NCBI GenBank assembly: GCA_947651225.1
Contig: CANSYK010000002.1
Location: 54,804-118,803 of the forward strand
Reading direction: 5' to 3'
Origin: an uncultured bacterium
GTDB lineage: Bacteria; Bacillota; Clostridia; Lachnospirales; Lachnospiraceae
Length of the DNA: 64,000 bases
The notes beneath the pieces were generated by a model. That model made no database searches, was not told the origin of the DNA, and was given only the letters and a program-made list of their open reading frames with translations. A program made the translations under genes and the position numbers. This document shows, in pieces, positions 1 through 9,353 of the stretch; position 1 is the first letter of the stretch, and every line of letters starts with the position of its first letter.

Positions 1-2
1 AG

Positions 3-1187
3 AATACGGTAAGTAAACCAGCAACCACATTAGGTGCAAGTGATGTTTCTAGTATTACAGAGCAGTGTATGCCAGCGATTGTGGCGATTACAAGTACCAC
101 ACAGGGGGCAGATTATTATGACTTGTTTGGACAGTATTATCAGGGGCAGGATACAACGAGCTGTGGCAGTGGGTTTATTATCGGACAGAACGACAAAGAG
201 CTTTTGATTGCAACAAACAATCATGTGATTTCAGGGGCTAAGACGATATCTGTGCAGTTTATAGATGGGGAGATTTATGGAGCTGTTGAAAAAGGTGCAG
301 ATTCCTCAAATGATTTAGCAGTTATTGCTGTAAAAGTATCTGATGTGAAAAAAGATACGATGAACAAGATTAAAATTGCCGATATTGGCAACTCAGATGA
401 TACAAAAGTTGGTGAGATGGTAATTGCGATTGGTAATGCATTAGGATATGGCCAGTCTGTGACCGTTGGCTATATCAGCGCAAAAGACCGTGAAATTACA
501 GAAAGTTCTGAAAATGGACAGACACAGAAGAAGATTAAGGCAATTCAGACAGATGCGGCAATCAATCCGGGAAACAGTGGCGGAGCCCTTATTAATATGC
601 AGGGGCAGGTAATTGGCATTAATTCAGCTAAAATTGCAAATTCCGCAGTAGAGGGAGTTGGCTATGCAATTCCGGTTTCTGTTGCAACACCGATTATGGA
701 TGAACTTATGAATCGTGAAGCATTGAGTGATGACGAAAAGGGTTATCTGGGTATTTCAGGAATAACTGTGTCAGAAGAAGCAGTTGCCTATAATGTTCCT
801 TATGGAGTTCATGTAAAAGAGGTTGCAGAGGGCGGTGCGGCAGAAAAGGCAGGAATCAAGGTCAATGATGTTATTACGGCAATAAACAAAATGGAAGTTA
901 CAACGATGGAGAGCCTGCAGGAAAAGGTCAACAGTTATCGGAAGGGGACAGGGGTTGAAGTTACTCTGCAGAGAAGTAATAACGGTAAATATGAAGAGAA
1001 AAAAGTAACCGTAACATTACAGGGTGTGGAATCGTTGGATAAGCTGCCAGATGATAGCAGCAGCCAGGAAAATGATTCGCAGGATAATAAAGATAGAAAT
1101 AATGACGATTATGACAGCAGGCGTCAGAATCCATATGGTAAGGACGATGACAATGGTTCTGGAAGTATCTGGGACTTCTTCAATTAA
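3..1187 (+). CDS. htrA: HtrA/DegP-type serine protease, 5' end outside the window
   Basis: This is a surface or extracytoplasmic quality-control protease of the trypsin-like S1C family. The frame is open to the first bases of the window, so the start codon and the expected N-terminal membrane anchor lie upstream; the ATG at 69 is internal because conserved protease sequence already surrounds it. The catalytic His is in NNHV (codon 222-224), the Asp in NDLAV, and the Ser in GNSGG (codon 576-578). One PDZ domain follows at about 740-1010 (GYLGISG, then AEKAGIKVNDVI). The C-terminus is a hydrophilic Asp/Asn/Ser-rich tail ending in WDFFN, which is disordered-looking and not needed for catalysis. 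The next gene starts 68 bases downstream on the same strand, so co-transcription is possible. Confidence 0.93.
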   Translation, partial: NTVSKPATTLGASDVSSITEQCMPAIVAITSTTQGADYYDLFGQYYQGQDTTSCGSGFIIGQNDKELLIATNNHVISGAKTISVQFIDGEIYGAVEKGADSSNDLAVIAVKVSDVKKDTMNKIKIADIGNSDDTKVGEMVIAIGNALGYGQSVTVGYISAKDREITESSENGQTQKKIKAIQTDAAINPGNSGGALINMQGQVIGINSAKIANSAVEGVGYAIPVSVATPIMDELMNREALSDDEKGYLGISGITVSEEAVAYNVPYGVHVKEVAEGGAAEKAGIKVNDVITAINKMEVTTMESLQEKVNSYRKGTGVEVTLQRSNNGKYEEKKVTVTLQGVESLDKLPDDSSSQENDSQDNKDRNNDDYDSRRQNPYGKDDDNGSGSIWDFFN

Positions 1188-1255
1188 TTGAAAAGACACG
1201 GTAAATTTGAAGGTTACTAATTTAAAGTGCCTGGGAGAAAGGGGTAAATGTTGCA

Positions 1256-3103
1256 ATGTGGCAGTTGGAGGGAGAGCGTAGCGAAAACAGATGGCAGAAA
1301 CTTCGCTATAACATCTATTTTCAGATTGTTTTCTTTCTATTGGTAACACTCCTTGAATTTGTCATATTAGAGATTTATTTTGGAGTTTATGCATTTGATT
1401 ATGAGTGGAAACTTGTGTTAAAAAATGTGCTGATTTTTGGCGGCGTTAATCTCTTTCTGACGGGGGTGTTCCATAGCATAAAGCTTCCACTTCTTATCTC
1501 TGTAGCATTTTTTACCTTTGTGGGAGCTGCAAACTATTTTGTAGCTGCATTCCGTGGTTATGGAATTGTGTTTATGGATTTTTATGCAGTAAAGACAGCG
1601 GCAGAGGTAGCTGGCGGTTACAGCTACCATGTAGAGTGGAATTTTATTGCAGCGCTGCTTTTAGATATTGCATTATTTGGAGCGTGTTTTCTTCTTCCGG
1701 GGAGAAAGCACGCTTATCGTCATGCAAAATATACACTGGTATCCATGATCGGGATGGCAGCAAGTGTTTTTTTCTTTTTCTGGGTAGATTCTGATACCAT
1801 TTTTTTTAAAGATGTCAGTGGGTTAACCTGGGATCATAATATTGGAATGAAAGATTATGGATATGTTTTGTATTTTTTGTCCAATGCAGGAAAGGCAACT
1901 GTGTCGGAGCCGGCGGGATATTCTGTAAAAAAGGCGGATGAAATTTTGTCCCGCTATAAAGAGGATAATCAGAAAGGAAGTAAACAGCAGATTCTCAAGG
2001 AACTGCCTAATCTGATTATGATAATGAATGAATCTTATGCGGATTTAAGTGTTTTGGGGAAAATAGATACCAGTCAGGAGGTTATGCCCTTTTATCACAG
2101 TTTAAAAAAGAATACTATCAAAGGTTATGCTGAGTCTTCGGTTTATGGAGGTTATACGGCAAATTCGGAGTTTGAGTTCCTGACAGGATGTACCAAAGCA
2201 TTTTTGCCGGGCAATCCTTATCTGCAATATATTGATGATTATATACCATCTTTGATTACAAATTTAAAGGAACAGGGATATAAAGAGGCCATTGCAATGC
2301 ATCCTTACAATCCTTCTGGTTACAATAGAAATCGTGTTTATCCGCTGTTAGGTTTTGACCATTTTTTGTCTTTGGAGGATTTTGGGCAGGAAAATCTTGT
2401 GCGGAGCTATGTTGGTGATATGGAGGATTATTTAAAAATTGAGGAGCTTTTTGAGAAGAAAGCTTCTGGAAGTAAACTTTGCCTTTTTAATGTTACAATG
2501 CAGAATCATAATCCGTATGATAATGTAAATTATCGTTTTAAAGATCCGATACATATTACCAATTTTTCGGCAGATATGACGGCAAACCAGTATCTTTCCC
2601 TGATAAAAATGTCAGATGATGCGTTAGAGGAACTGATTTCTTATTTTGAGGGAGTAAAAGAACCAGTTATGGTTGTTCTTTTTGGAGACCACCAGCCGCA
2701 TCTGAAAGATTCTTTTTATAAAGAAGTGACTGGAAGTGTTCCTGACGTGTTTTCGCAGGAACAGGTAATGAAAAAACATCTGGTACCTTTTTTGATTTGG
2801 GCAAATTATGATATTGAGGAACAGGAAATCGAAAGAATATCCTTGAATTATCTGCCTGCTTTGGTATTGAAGACAGCGGGGCTTAAAATGAGCAGTTTTG
2901 AACGCTATCTTTTGGATTTGCAAAAAAAACTCCCTTCTATCAGCGCCAGTGGCTATTATGATGAAAAGGGAGTACTTCATGAATATTCGGAAGAAGATTC
3001 AGAATATCAGGAACTTTTAAAAGAATATAAAATCATACAATATCACTATCTTTTCGACGAAAAAAATCGTTTGCAATATCATTTTTCTGTAACTGATGAT
3101 TAA
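1256..3103 (+). CDS. LTA-synthase-like membrane sulfatase-fold enzyme
   Basis: This 615-residue polytopic protein has about five N-terminal membrane segments (residues about 20-180) and an extracellular alkaline-phosphatase/sulfatase-fold domain, the architecture of lipoteichoic acid synthases and related phosphoglycerol transferases. Visible active-site elements are the metal ligand Glu259 in MNESYADL, the nucleophile Thr301 in GGYTANSEF, and GDHQP near residue 475, which should contribute metal ligands. The family transfers glycerol phosphate from phosphatidylglycerol to a glycolipid or glycan; the acceptor here cannot be told. A purine-rich site (GGGAGAAAGGGG) precedes the ATG at a suitable distance. 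The ATG at 1248 is out of frame. Confident for family, not for exact substrate. Confidence 0.88.
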   Translation: MWQLEGERSENRWQKLRYNIYFQIVFFLLVTLLEFVILEIYFGVYAFDYEWKLVLKNVLIFGGVNLFLTGVFHSIKLPLLISVAFFTFVGAANYFVAAFRGYGIVFMDFYAVKTAAEVAGGYSYHVEWNFIAALLLDIALFGACFLLPGRKHAYRHAKYTLVSMIGMAASVFFFFWVDSDTIFFKDVSGLTWDHNIGMKDYGYVLYFLSNAGKATVSEPAGYSVKKADEILSRYKEDNQKGSKQQILKELPNLIMIMNESYADLSVLGKIDTSQEVMPFYHSLKKNTIKGYAESSVYGGYTANSEFEFLTGCTKAFLPGNPYLQYIDDYIPSLITNLKEQGYKEAIAMHPYNPSGYNRNRVYPLLGFDHFLSLEDFGQENLVRSYVGDMEDYLKIEELFEKKASGSKLCLFNVTMQNHNPYDNVNYRFKDPIHITNFSADMTANQYLSLIKMSDDALEELISYFEGVKEPVMVVLFGDHQPHLKDSFYKEVTGSVPDVFSQEQVMKKHLVPFLIWANYDIEEQEIERISLNYLPALVLKTAGLKMSSFERYLLDLQKKLPSISASGYYDEKGVLHEYSEEDSEYQELLKEYKIIQYHYLFDEKNRLQYHFSVTDD

Positions 3104-3146
3104 AAAAGTTGGCGTGCTAAAATTTCTGACGATTTATCCATTGTTT

Positions 3147-3866
3147 TCAAGGGAGGTTTCCAAAGACCTCTCCAAGCCCCTGTTGGATTAAAAGGTCGGC
3201 ATTGGAATCGTAAGGGGTGGCTGATTTATTAATCAGGACAAGATTATCCCCGTTGTAATATTGCAGCATACCGGCAGCTGGATAGACCGACAGGGAAGTG
3301 CCGCCTACAATCATCAAATCTGCATTGGAAATAGCACGGATGGCGCCGCTTACTGTAGCATCGTCCAGGCCTTCTTCATATAAGACAACATCTGGTTTAA
3401 TTGTGCCGCCGCATTCGCACTTCGGAATTCCGGTACTGTTAATAATGGTTTCAATCGGATGGAATTTGTGACATTTGGTGCAGTAGTTTCGGTGAATGGA
3501 ACCATGCAGTTCAAATACTTTTTTATTGCCGGCAAGCTGGTGCAGGCCGTCAATATTCTGTGTAACAATTCCTTCCAGTTTACCTTCTTTTTCCCATTGT
3601 GCCAGTTTGTTATGTGTTGTATTCGGCTTTGCATCAAGATAAATCATTTTGTCTCGATAAAAGTTATAAAAATATTCCGTATTTTGAAGAAAAAAGCTGT
3701 GGCTTAAAATGGTTTCCGGCGGATAGTCATATTTTTGATGGTAAAGTCCGTCTACACTGCGAAAGTCAGGAATTCCGCTTTCTGTGCTGACGCCTGCTCC
3801 GCCAAAGAATACGATATGACTGCTTTTTTTGACCAATTCTGTTAATTTTTCTATTTTTTCATCCAT
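3147..3866 (-). CDS. cobB: Sir2-family NAD-dependent protein deacylase
   Basis: A 239-residue sirtuin of full bacterial length. It shows the NAD-binding [14 protein letters not shown] motif (residues 23-36), the TQNID motif near residue 103, the catalytic His in FELHGS, and a four-Cys zinc site (CTKC followed by CECGG). It removes acetyl or longer acyl groups from lysines at the expense of NAD, releasing nicotinamide and O-acyl-ADP-ribose, in the cytoplasm. It is convergent with the LTA-synthase-like gene and divergent from the chemoreceptor at 4104, so it is probably monocistronic. No partner acetyltransferase is adjacent. The symbol is given by family resemblance. Confidence 0.92.
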   Translation of the reverse strand: MDEKIEKLTELVKKSSHIVFFGGAGVSTESGIPDFRSVDGLYHQKYDYPPETILSHSFFLQNTEYFYNFYRDKMIYLDAKPNTTHNKLAQWEKEGKLEGIVTQNIDGLHQLAGNKKVFELHGSIHRNYCTKCHKFHPIETIINSTGIPKCECGGTIKPDVVLYEEGLDDATVSGAIRAISNADLMIVGGTSLSVYPAAGMLQYYNGDNLVLINKSATPYDSNADLLIQQGLGEVFGNLP

Positions 3867-3944
3867 ATTAGAACCCCCATTCTTAGAAATTTAATATAAG
3901 TATAGCATAGTAATTTACTTTTGGTAATGATTTTTGCAAAATGT

Positions 3945-3972
3945 ATACATACAGTGTATAGTGAATAGTAAC
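3945..3972 (+). repeat. Partial copy of dispersed intergenic repeat
   Basis: The stretch TTTTTGCAAAATGTATACAT followed by GTGAATAGTAAC joins two elements seen elsewhere in the window: the TTTTGCAAAATGT block of the composite repeat at 26136-26278 and the GTGAATAGTAAC arm of the palindromic repeat at 22826-22912. It lies between the divergent sirtuin and chemoreceptor genes and looks like a degenerate copy. Confidence 0.45.
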
Positions 3973-4103
3973 CCGAATAGCAATTTATTGCTATATGTAA
4001 AAAAATTACACTGGTAAAATAGTGCAGTGCATGATAAGATAGAATAAGGTATGGAAAACTTAGTAGGATGTAAAAAAAGACTTAATCATTTAGGAGGAGA
4101 AGT

Positions 4104-6110
4104 ATGAAGAAAGAGGAGAAGCAAAAACAGAAAAAGACCCACTCAGGTTCCATTAAGACCAAAATTATTGGAACTATAGTGCCGGTTGTTGCGATTCTGA
4201 TTGTTGTTATGATTGTGCTTGCCTACACAATTTCAAGCAGCATTATTCAGAGAAACGCATCGGAGTTGTTAGCATCTTCCATCAGTTATCAATCTAAGAG
4301 CATTGCGGCATGGCTGGATGAGAATTTGGCGTCTTTTTCAGGAGCAAAAAGGATTATTGAGCAGACAAAGCCCTCGGATGAAGAGCTGCAGGGGATTTTA
4401 GACTCTTATGCAAATTACAATGCGAATTATCCAAACGGGATATATGTGGCAGATTCGACAGGAAATGTTATGAAGGCTGCCGATTCGCAAAGTACATTTA
4501 ATGATGTATTGAATTCGACATGGTATAAAGAAGGCATGTCACGTGTAAATTTGCGTTATGGAAGCGCCTATGAAAGCGCTGATGGCACTAAACAGGTAAG
4601 TGCATCTGCCATGATAGACGATGGTTCAGAAAATATTCGTGTATTATCTGGTGATGTGTCGCTGGAAAGAATTACCGTTATTGTTAATTCTTTCGTTAAA
4701 ATGAATGATGCAGAAGCGTTTTTGGTAGACAGCAACGACGGGACAATATTGGCACACCGTGATGCATCATTCATTTCTACAAAGCTGGATTCTTCAAACA
4801 AGGATAAATTTCTTGCTGCAGTAGCAAAAAAACTGGATAAGCAGGAATATTTAAGCTGTAATCTGGAAGGAAACCTAACCAGTTTTGATCTGGTAGATGG
4901 GACGGACTGGGTTCTGGTATCTTTTATCCCTCATGAAATTATTTATTCTGATGTAAATAATCTGCGTACGAAGATGATTGTGATTGCAATTATTTCCCTG
5001 CTTATTTTGATTCTTTTAGTGGAAAGAATTATTCATATGGTAGTAAAACCAGTCCGCAGTCTGACCAATACGATTACAACAATGGCAGATGGCGATTTTA
5101 CAGTAGGTGTCAAGGTAAAGGGCAAAGACGAGATTGGAAAAATGGGACGGAGTGTGGAAGCATTTCTTGTGTCGATACGGGGTATGCTGCATGAAATACA
5201 AGATATTTCTGGAAAAGTGTCCAGTCAGTCTGAAACAACAAACAGCTTGTCTATTGATATGAATGATATTGCTAAGGTACAGGCAGAGTCTATGAGTGAC
5301 TTGAATACGACGGTAGACCAGCTTTCTGAATCAATCAGTGAAATTGCAGATAACGCAACGTCGCTTGCTATGGTAGTTTCCGATACAAAATCAACTAGTA
5401 TGGAAGTTGAGAAATGTATGGGGCAGACGGTTGCTGCATCTGAAAAAGGAAAGAGTGACATGCGTCAGGTAAATGCTGCTATGAGTAACATAAGCAATTC
5501 GATTCAGAAGTTGGATATAGCAATTGATAAAGTAGGAAAGGCATCAGAAGAGATTACGAATATTGTTGCTGTCATTGGAAATATTGCCGAGGAAACAAAC
5601 CTGCTTTCCTTGAATGCTTCGATTGAAGCAGCAAGGGCAGGAGAGGCAGGAAGAGGCTTTGCGGTTGTTGCTTCAGAAATTGGAAAACTGGCACAGACAA
5701 GTACGGAATCGGTGGATAATATCGTACAATTGATTGGCGAAGTGACAGGGCTTGTAAAAGAAACAGTTGCACAGGCAGAAGACAGTATGAAGAGTATTGA
5801 TGAGAGCAGTGAAATGATTGATACTGCGCTTCAGACGTTTGATGAAATCTTTAATGATATTCATACGACAGAAGATTTGATTGGGCAGATGATGGTTAAA
5901 GTTAGTGAAGTTGATGAGGTTGCAACGAATATGGCGGCGATTTCAGAGGAACAGGCAGCCAGTACCGAAGAAATTAATGCGACTTCTGAAAATATGGTAG
6001 TCCAGGCAAATAATATAGCAAATAGCAGTAATGCAGTAATGGACGATGCACAGGAATTGTCCGAAAGTGCAGAAAGTCTGAAAGAGAGGATTGGACGCTT
6101 TAAAATGTAA
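4104..6110 (+). CDS. Methyl-accepting chemotaxis protein with Cache sensor
   Basis: This 668-residue chemoreceptor has a first membrane helix at about residues 20-45, an extracellular double-Cache-type sensor at about 48-290 ([13 protein letters not shown], then [10 protein letters not shown]), a second helix at about 293-312, a HAMP domain, and a cytoplasmic signalling hairpin whose tip contains [17 protein letters not shown]. It would control CheA kinase activity. A strong AGGAGG lies 6 bases before the ATG. A binding-protein lipoprotein gene follows 42 bases later, and the same pairing recurs at 37088-40682 with a clearly paralogous receptor, implying that the lipoprotein supplies or shares the ligand. 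The ligand is unknown. No CheR-docking pentapeptide is seen at the C-terminus. Confidence 0.93.
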   Translation: MKKEEKQKQKKTHSGSIKTKIIGTIVPVVAILIVVMIVLAYTISSSIIQRNASELLASSISYQSKSIAAWLDENLASFSGAKRIIEQTKPSDEELQGILDSYANYNANYPNGIYVADSTGNVMKAADSQSTFNDVLNSTWYKEGMSRVNLRYGSAYESADGTKQVSASAMIDDGSENIRVLSGDVSLERITVIVNSFVKMNDAEAFLVDSNDGTILAHRDASFISTKLDSSNKDKFLAAVAKKLDKQEYLSCNLEGNLTSFDLVDGTDWVLVSFIPHEIIYSDVNNLRTKMIVIAIISLLILILLVERIIHMVVKPVRSLTNTITTMADGDFTVGVKVKGKDEIGKMGRSVEAFLVSIRGMLHEIQDISGKVSSQSETTNSLSIDMNDIAKVQAESMSDLNTTVDQLSESISEIADNATSLAMVVSDTKSTSMEVEKCMGQTVAASEKGKSDMRQVNAAMSNISNSIQKLDIAIDKVGKASEEITNIVAVIGNIAEETNLLSLNASIEAARAGEAGRGFAVVASEIGKLAQTSTESVDNIVQLIGEVTGLVKETVAQAEDSMKSIDESSEMIDTALQTFDEIFNDIHTTEDLIGQMMVKVSEVDEVATNMAAISEEQAASTEEINATSENMVVQANNIANSSNAVMDDAQELSESAESLKERIGRFKM

Positions 6111-6152
6111 AAGCTTTGTGCCGCAGCCAGAAGCGGCAGAATGGAGGTTCGT

Positions 6153-7133
6153 GTGAAAAAGATTTGTAAAATAATGACAGCAATGCTGCTTTGCTTTAGT
6201 ATACTGACAGGCTGTGCAGGTGGCGGTATTGGTGATGATGATTCAGCAAAAGGTGTAAAGATGTATCTGACAGTAGCTTCTTATGATACGTTCCGTGAGA
6301 GCCTGATTAATGCAGCAGAGAAGACAGCGCAGGAGATGGGGGCAGAATTTGTTGCAAATGATGCTGAAGGTTCTTTGGAAAAGCAGCTTGCCCAGATTAA
6401 AGAAGCGGTAGATGGCGGATATGATGTAATTCTCTGCAGTCCGGTTGATATAGATACAACCTTGCAGTTAAAAGTAGCGGCAGGGGATGTTCCACTGGTA
6501 TTTTTCAATTCCTGCCCGGATGAAGAATATCTGGAGGCAGATACCTGTATTTATGTTGGTTCAGAAGAAGCAGAAGCAGGAAAGTTTCAGGCAGAATATA
6601 TTTTGGATAAGTTTGCGGGAAAGGACACAATTAATGTGGTTCTTTTCAGAGGCCAAAAGCTGCATACGGCAACACTTGGAAGGACAAACGCATTAAAGGC
6701 AGCTTTAAGGGCTTCTGGAAAAACAATTAACTATGTTTTTGAAGATTATGCTGATTGGGATACAGAGATGGCAAAACATCAGTTTGAAATCTTATTGCAA
6801 AATGGCCAGCAGGTAGACGTGGTTGCCAGCAATAATGATTCTATGGCAATTGGGGTAATTCAGGCATGCGAAGAAAATGGAATCAGTTTTGATAATCTGG
6901 AGATTATTGGTATTGATGCAACTGTTGATGGATGTCAGGCAATTGAAGATGGAAAGATGTCATTTACAGTATATCAATCAGCGAGCGGCCAGGGCAGTTA
7001 TTTAGTCAAGGCGGGAGCACGTCTTGGTCAGGGAAAGACTTTGGATGGACTGGAGTATCTTGATAAAGATAAAAAACATGTTTGGATTCCTTTTGAAAAG
7101 GTAGATAAAGGAAATGTAAAGGATTATGAATAA
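6153..7133 (+). CDS. Sugar-type periplasmic-binding lipoprotein paired with chemoreceptor
   Basis: This is a ribose/galactose-binding-protein-like (peripla_BP_4) lipoprotein of about 326 residues. GTG at 6153 is preferred as start: GGAGG at 6143-6147 sits 5 bases upstream, and translation gives a compact signal peptide with lipobox LTGC (Cys21). An in-frame ATG at 6141 would overlap the ribosome binding site. The mature part carries the two-lobed fold signature, including ASNNDSMAIG and a C-terminal FTVYQS. No permease or ATPase gene is adjacent; the upstream neighbour is the chemoreceptor. It is paralogous to the lipoprotein at 37088 (shared GRTN, KASGK-like and INYVFED blocks). The likely role is ligand capture for chemotaxis, perhaps also transport with permeases encoded elsewhere. 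Confidence 0.87.
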   Translation: MKKICKIMTAMLLCFSILTGCAGGGIGDDDSAKGVKMYLTVASYDTFRESLINAAEKTAQEMGAEFVANDAEGSLEKQLAQIKEAVDGGYDVILCSPVDIDTTLQLKVAAGDVPLVFFNSCPDEEYLEADTCIYVGSEEAEAGKFQAEYILDKFAGKDTINVVLFRGQKLHTATLGRTNALKAALRASGKTINYVFEDYADWDTEMAKHQFEILLQNGQQVDVVASNNDSMAIGVIQACEENGISFDNLEIIGIDATVDGCQAIEDGKMSFTVYQSASGQGSYLVKAGARLGQGKTLDGLEYLDKDKKHVWIPFEKVDKGNVKDYE

Positions 7134-7207
7134 CAGTGGACATTTTTCAAAAAAAGTGATAAACTGGTTAACGTAGTGTGTGAGTTCAGCACAGACAGGG
7201 GGATACC

Positions 7208-7501
7208 ATGATTCGTGAGGGAAAACAGGCAAAGGTTACATATGCTAAGCACGGAGAGGTGATTTCGCCAGTTGAGGCATCAGTAGGTACTGTGCAGGAT
7301 GCTGCAATCACACAGGCAAATATTAGAAAACAGGAAAAAGCAAAAGTATCATCAGCGTCGTTTCAAAGTGTAAAGAGCACGGAAGCGATGGAGGGAGAAG
7401 CGGTTCTATGTAATGAAAGCAGGATGTCTCTAAAAGCGGTAAATTGTAAAAGCGTTTCAGAGGACATTACATTGCAGGCATTATTTCCTGATAAGAAATG
7501 A
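7208..7501 (+). CDS. Small hypothetical protein
   Basis: A 97-residue open frame preceded by CAGGGGG at a suitable distance. It is hydrophilic, has no signal peptide, membrane segment or recognisable motif, and contains three cysteines. It lies between the binding-protein lipoprotein and the lytic transglycosylase on the same strand, with 74 and 110 base gaps. The codon pattern is plausible, but I do not recognise the family, and translation is not certain. Confidence 0.45.
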   Translation: MIREGKQAKVTYAKHGEVISPVEASVGTVQDAAITQANIRKQEKAKVSSASFQSVKSTEAMEGEAVLCNESRMSLKAVNCKSVSEDITLQALFPDKK

Positions 7502-7611
7502 AAGAGTATGCCGGACATGCTCTGGATGGTTACTGTTTATGGTTAAAGGGATAGAGCAGGTTTGCTTTATCTTTAAGGAATGAAAGTTTATGTAGCAGGG
7601 AGGAGAGCGTT

Positions 7612-8307
7612 ATGCTCGAAAGTGTATCATACTTACATATCAAGCCAATTGTAGCTTATAAAAATGGGGATAATCATCAGTCAAAGCTTACAGAAGTTAA
7701 GTTTCAGGATGTGTTGGATGATGAGGCAGAAGCGAAGAAAACGGAAAACAGCGAGAAGGCTTCTGAGGAGACAGCCTCTGAGCAGAAATCAGATTCGGTT
7801 TATAAAGATCCGGTTACTGGAAAAGAAGTTGTCTATGTAGATGTTGCAAAAAGTGCTGCAACAGATAAATCATCTTCCAGCAGCAATACGACGTCTGCCG
7901 ATGCAATGCAAAAGACGAAATATGATGAATATTTTAAAGAGGCAGCGAAAAAGTATAATGTTTCAGAAAGCCTGCTGAAGGCAATTGCAAAGGCAGAGTC
8001 AAATTTTAATCCGAAGGATGTCTCCAGTGCAGGGGCAATTGGAATTATGCAGTTGATGCCAGGAACAGCAAAAGAACTGGGTGTTTCAGATCCATATGAC
8101 CCAAGGCAGAATATTATGGGTGGTGCAAAATGTATTGCCCAGAAATTAAAAGAATTTAATGGAAATGTAAGCTTGGCTCTTGCAGCGTATAATGCTGGTA
8201 GTGGTGCTGTTAAGAAATATGGTGGAGTTCCATCTTACTGTAAATCTTATATTTCCAAGGTATTAAGTTATAAAGAAGCATATGAAACGGCAGCGGCTGT
8301 GGGTTAA
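7612..8307 (+). CDS. SLT-type lytic transglycosylase without signal peptide
   Basis: This 231-residue protein has a soluble lytic transglycosylase domain at residues about 100-225. The catalytic Glu129 is in KAESNFNP, followed by GAIGIMQLMP and the substrate-groove motif ALAAYNAGSGAV. The family cleaves the MurNAc-GlcNAc bond of peptidoglycan, leaving 1,6-anhydroMurNAc. The first 100 residues are polar and low-complexity (Glu/Ser/Lys-rich) with no Sec signal or membrane helix. A VKFQDVL segment near residue 30 resembles short N-terminal segments of flagellar-exported proteins, so export through the flagellar apparatus is possible but unproven. A GGGAGGAGAG site precedes the ATG. Confidence 0.88.
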   Translation: MLESVSYLHIKPIVAYKNGDNHQSKLTEVKFQDVLDDEAEAKKTENSEKASEETASEQKSDSVYKDPVTGKEVVYVDVAKSAATDKSSSSSNTTSADAMQKTKYDEYFKEAAKKYNVSESLLKAIAKAESNFNPKDVSSAGAIGIMQLMPGTAKELGVSDPYDPRQNIMGGAKCIAQKLKEFNGNVSLALAAYNAGSGAVKKYGGVPSYCKSYISKVLSYKEAYETAAAVG

Positions 8308-8309
8308 TT

Positions 8310-8475
8310 CTAGAGCGTGTTTGAAAATTGCTTTTTACAAGATGTGCTTTACACTTTGTGGGAGATTTGGCTCAAATTTAGGAGGTGTAGCGGGCTACAT
8401 TGACTAAATTTGAGTCAAATATAGCGCAAAGTGGGGAGTGCAGATTGTGAGAATGAATTTTCAAACACGCTCTAG
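8310..8475. mobile_element. MITE-like palindromic element with perfect 20-bp inverted ends
   Basis: A 166-bp non-coding element bounded by CTAGAGCGTGTTTGAAAATT and its exact reverse complement. The interior is also largely self-complementary (TCAAATTTAG paired with CTAAATTTGA around GTAGCGGGCTAC), so the whole can fold into one long hairpin. It starts right after the transglycosylase stop codon. Related ends occur at 18788-18828 and 24411-24431. This is the form of a miniature inverted-repeat element; no transposase is encoded and no clear target duplication was identified. Confidence 0.75.
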
Positions 8476-8489
8476 GCGCTGTTAAGCGG

Positions 8490-8525
8490 GAGCTGTGTAT
8501 AAGCCATTGATACACAGCTCTTTTT
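8490..8525 (+). terminator. Intrinsic terminator
   Basis: GAGCTGTGTAT and ATACACAGCTC form a perfect 11-bp stem with a 9-base loop, followed by TTTTT. It would end rightward transcription from the lytic transglycosylase and the palindromic element, just before the leftward response-regulator gene. Confidence 0.85.
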
Positions 8526-8583
8526 GCTAAATTGGTGTATTTAATTATTCGGCTATTGTTTTTAGGACTGTTGAAACGTGCTT

Positions 8584-9204
8584 TTAAAGGTGCTGATAAT
8601 AAAAGACAGCGAGTTGTGTGCGGTTGCGCAGTTGTAATTTTTCTAATATCGTGCTTAAATAATTGCGCACAGTACCTTCACTTAAGAAAAGTTCTGATGC
8701 GATTTCCCTGTTGCTGTAGCCATCTGCAACAAGCTGGATGATTTTGAGTTCTTTTTCATTAATGTTGTAGGAAGAATAATCAAATCCAGAAGAGGGATGC
8801 AAAAGCTCTGGGATTTTTGAAATAATTTCTGTACCAAAGACAGTCTGACCGCTTTCTACTGCCTCAAGAGCAGGCAGAATACTTTCATATTCCTGTTTTA
8901 AAAGATAGCCCTTTGCACCAAGTTTTAAAGCTTTTACAATATATTCGTCATCGGAAAAGGTAGTTAAAAGCAGAATTTTGGCATCGGGAAAATCAAGCAG
9001 AATTTCCTCTGTTGCTTCTAGTCCGCTCTTGGCTTTCATCTGAATATCTGTCAGCAAAATATCGGGTTGGTGCTTACGATAAAGTGCGACAGCGTCTTCT
9101 CCGTCTGTTCCTGTGGCAAGAACGGTGACCTTTTTACTGGCTTCCAGTATTGTTTTCAGGGCGGTGGTCACTAAAAAATCATCATCTACAATTATAATCT
9201 TCAT
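8584..9204 (-). CDS. NarL/LuxR-family response regulator
   Basis: This 206-residue regulator has a receiver domain with acidic pocket DDD at residues 7-9 and phospho-acceptor Asp53 in LLTDIQM. The C-terminal HTH_LuxR domain (about 145-205) shows LVADGYSNREIASELFLSEGTV. The likely partner kinase lies 150 bp upstream on the same strand. The divergent ABC-2 transporter operon beyond the kinase is the probable target, because a repeated dyad sits immediately upstream of its promoter. Stimulus unknown. Confidence 0.92.
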   Translation of the reverse strand: MKIIIVDDDFLVTTALKTILEASKKVTVLATGTDGEDAVALYRKHQPDILLTDIQMKAKSGLEATEEILLDFPDAKILLLTTFSDDEYIVKALKLGAKGYLLKQEYESILPALEAVESGQTVFGTEIISKIPELLHPSSGFDYSSYNINEKELKIIQLVADGYSNREIASELFLSEGTVRNYLSTILEKLQLRNRTQLAVFYYQHL

Positions 9205-9353
9205 AAGGTCCTCTATTTAGCAATAAATGGTTAAAGTTTACTTTGTCTTTGATAACCACTGTATGTGGTCTTGCGTTGATTTTTGATGATTCTATCATAA
9301 ACTGGCAAATAATTCAATATTTATTTTCGCATATGTAACGAGTTAAATGCAAC

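Noticed and set aside
4104..7133. ABC importer lacking annotated subunits at the first receptor/lipoprotein pair
   Set aside because: No frame near the pair contains permease EAA loops or Walker motifs; the lipoprotein is better explained as an orphan sensor partner.
8532..8741. Rightward 69-codon hydrophobic frame after the terminator
   Set aside because: Most of it is antisense to the end of the response regulator, and there is no ribosome site.
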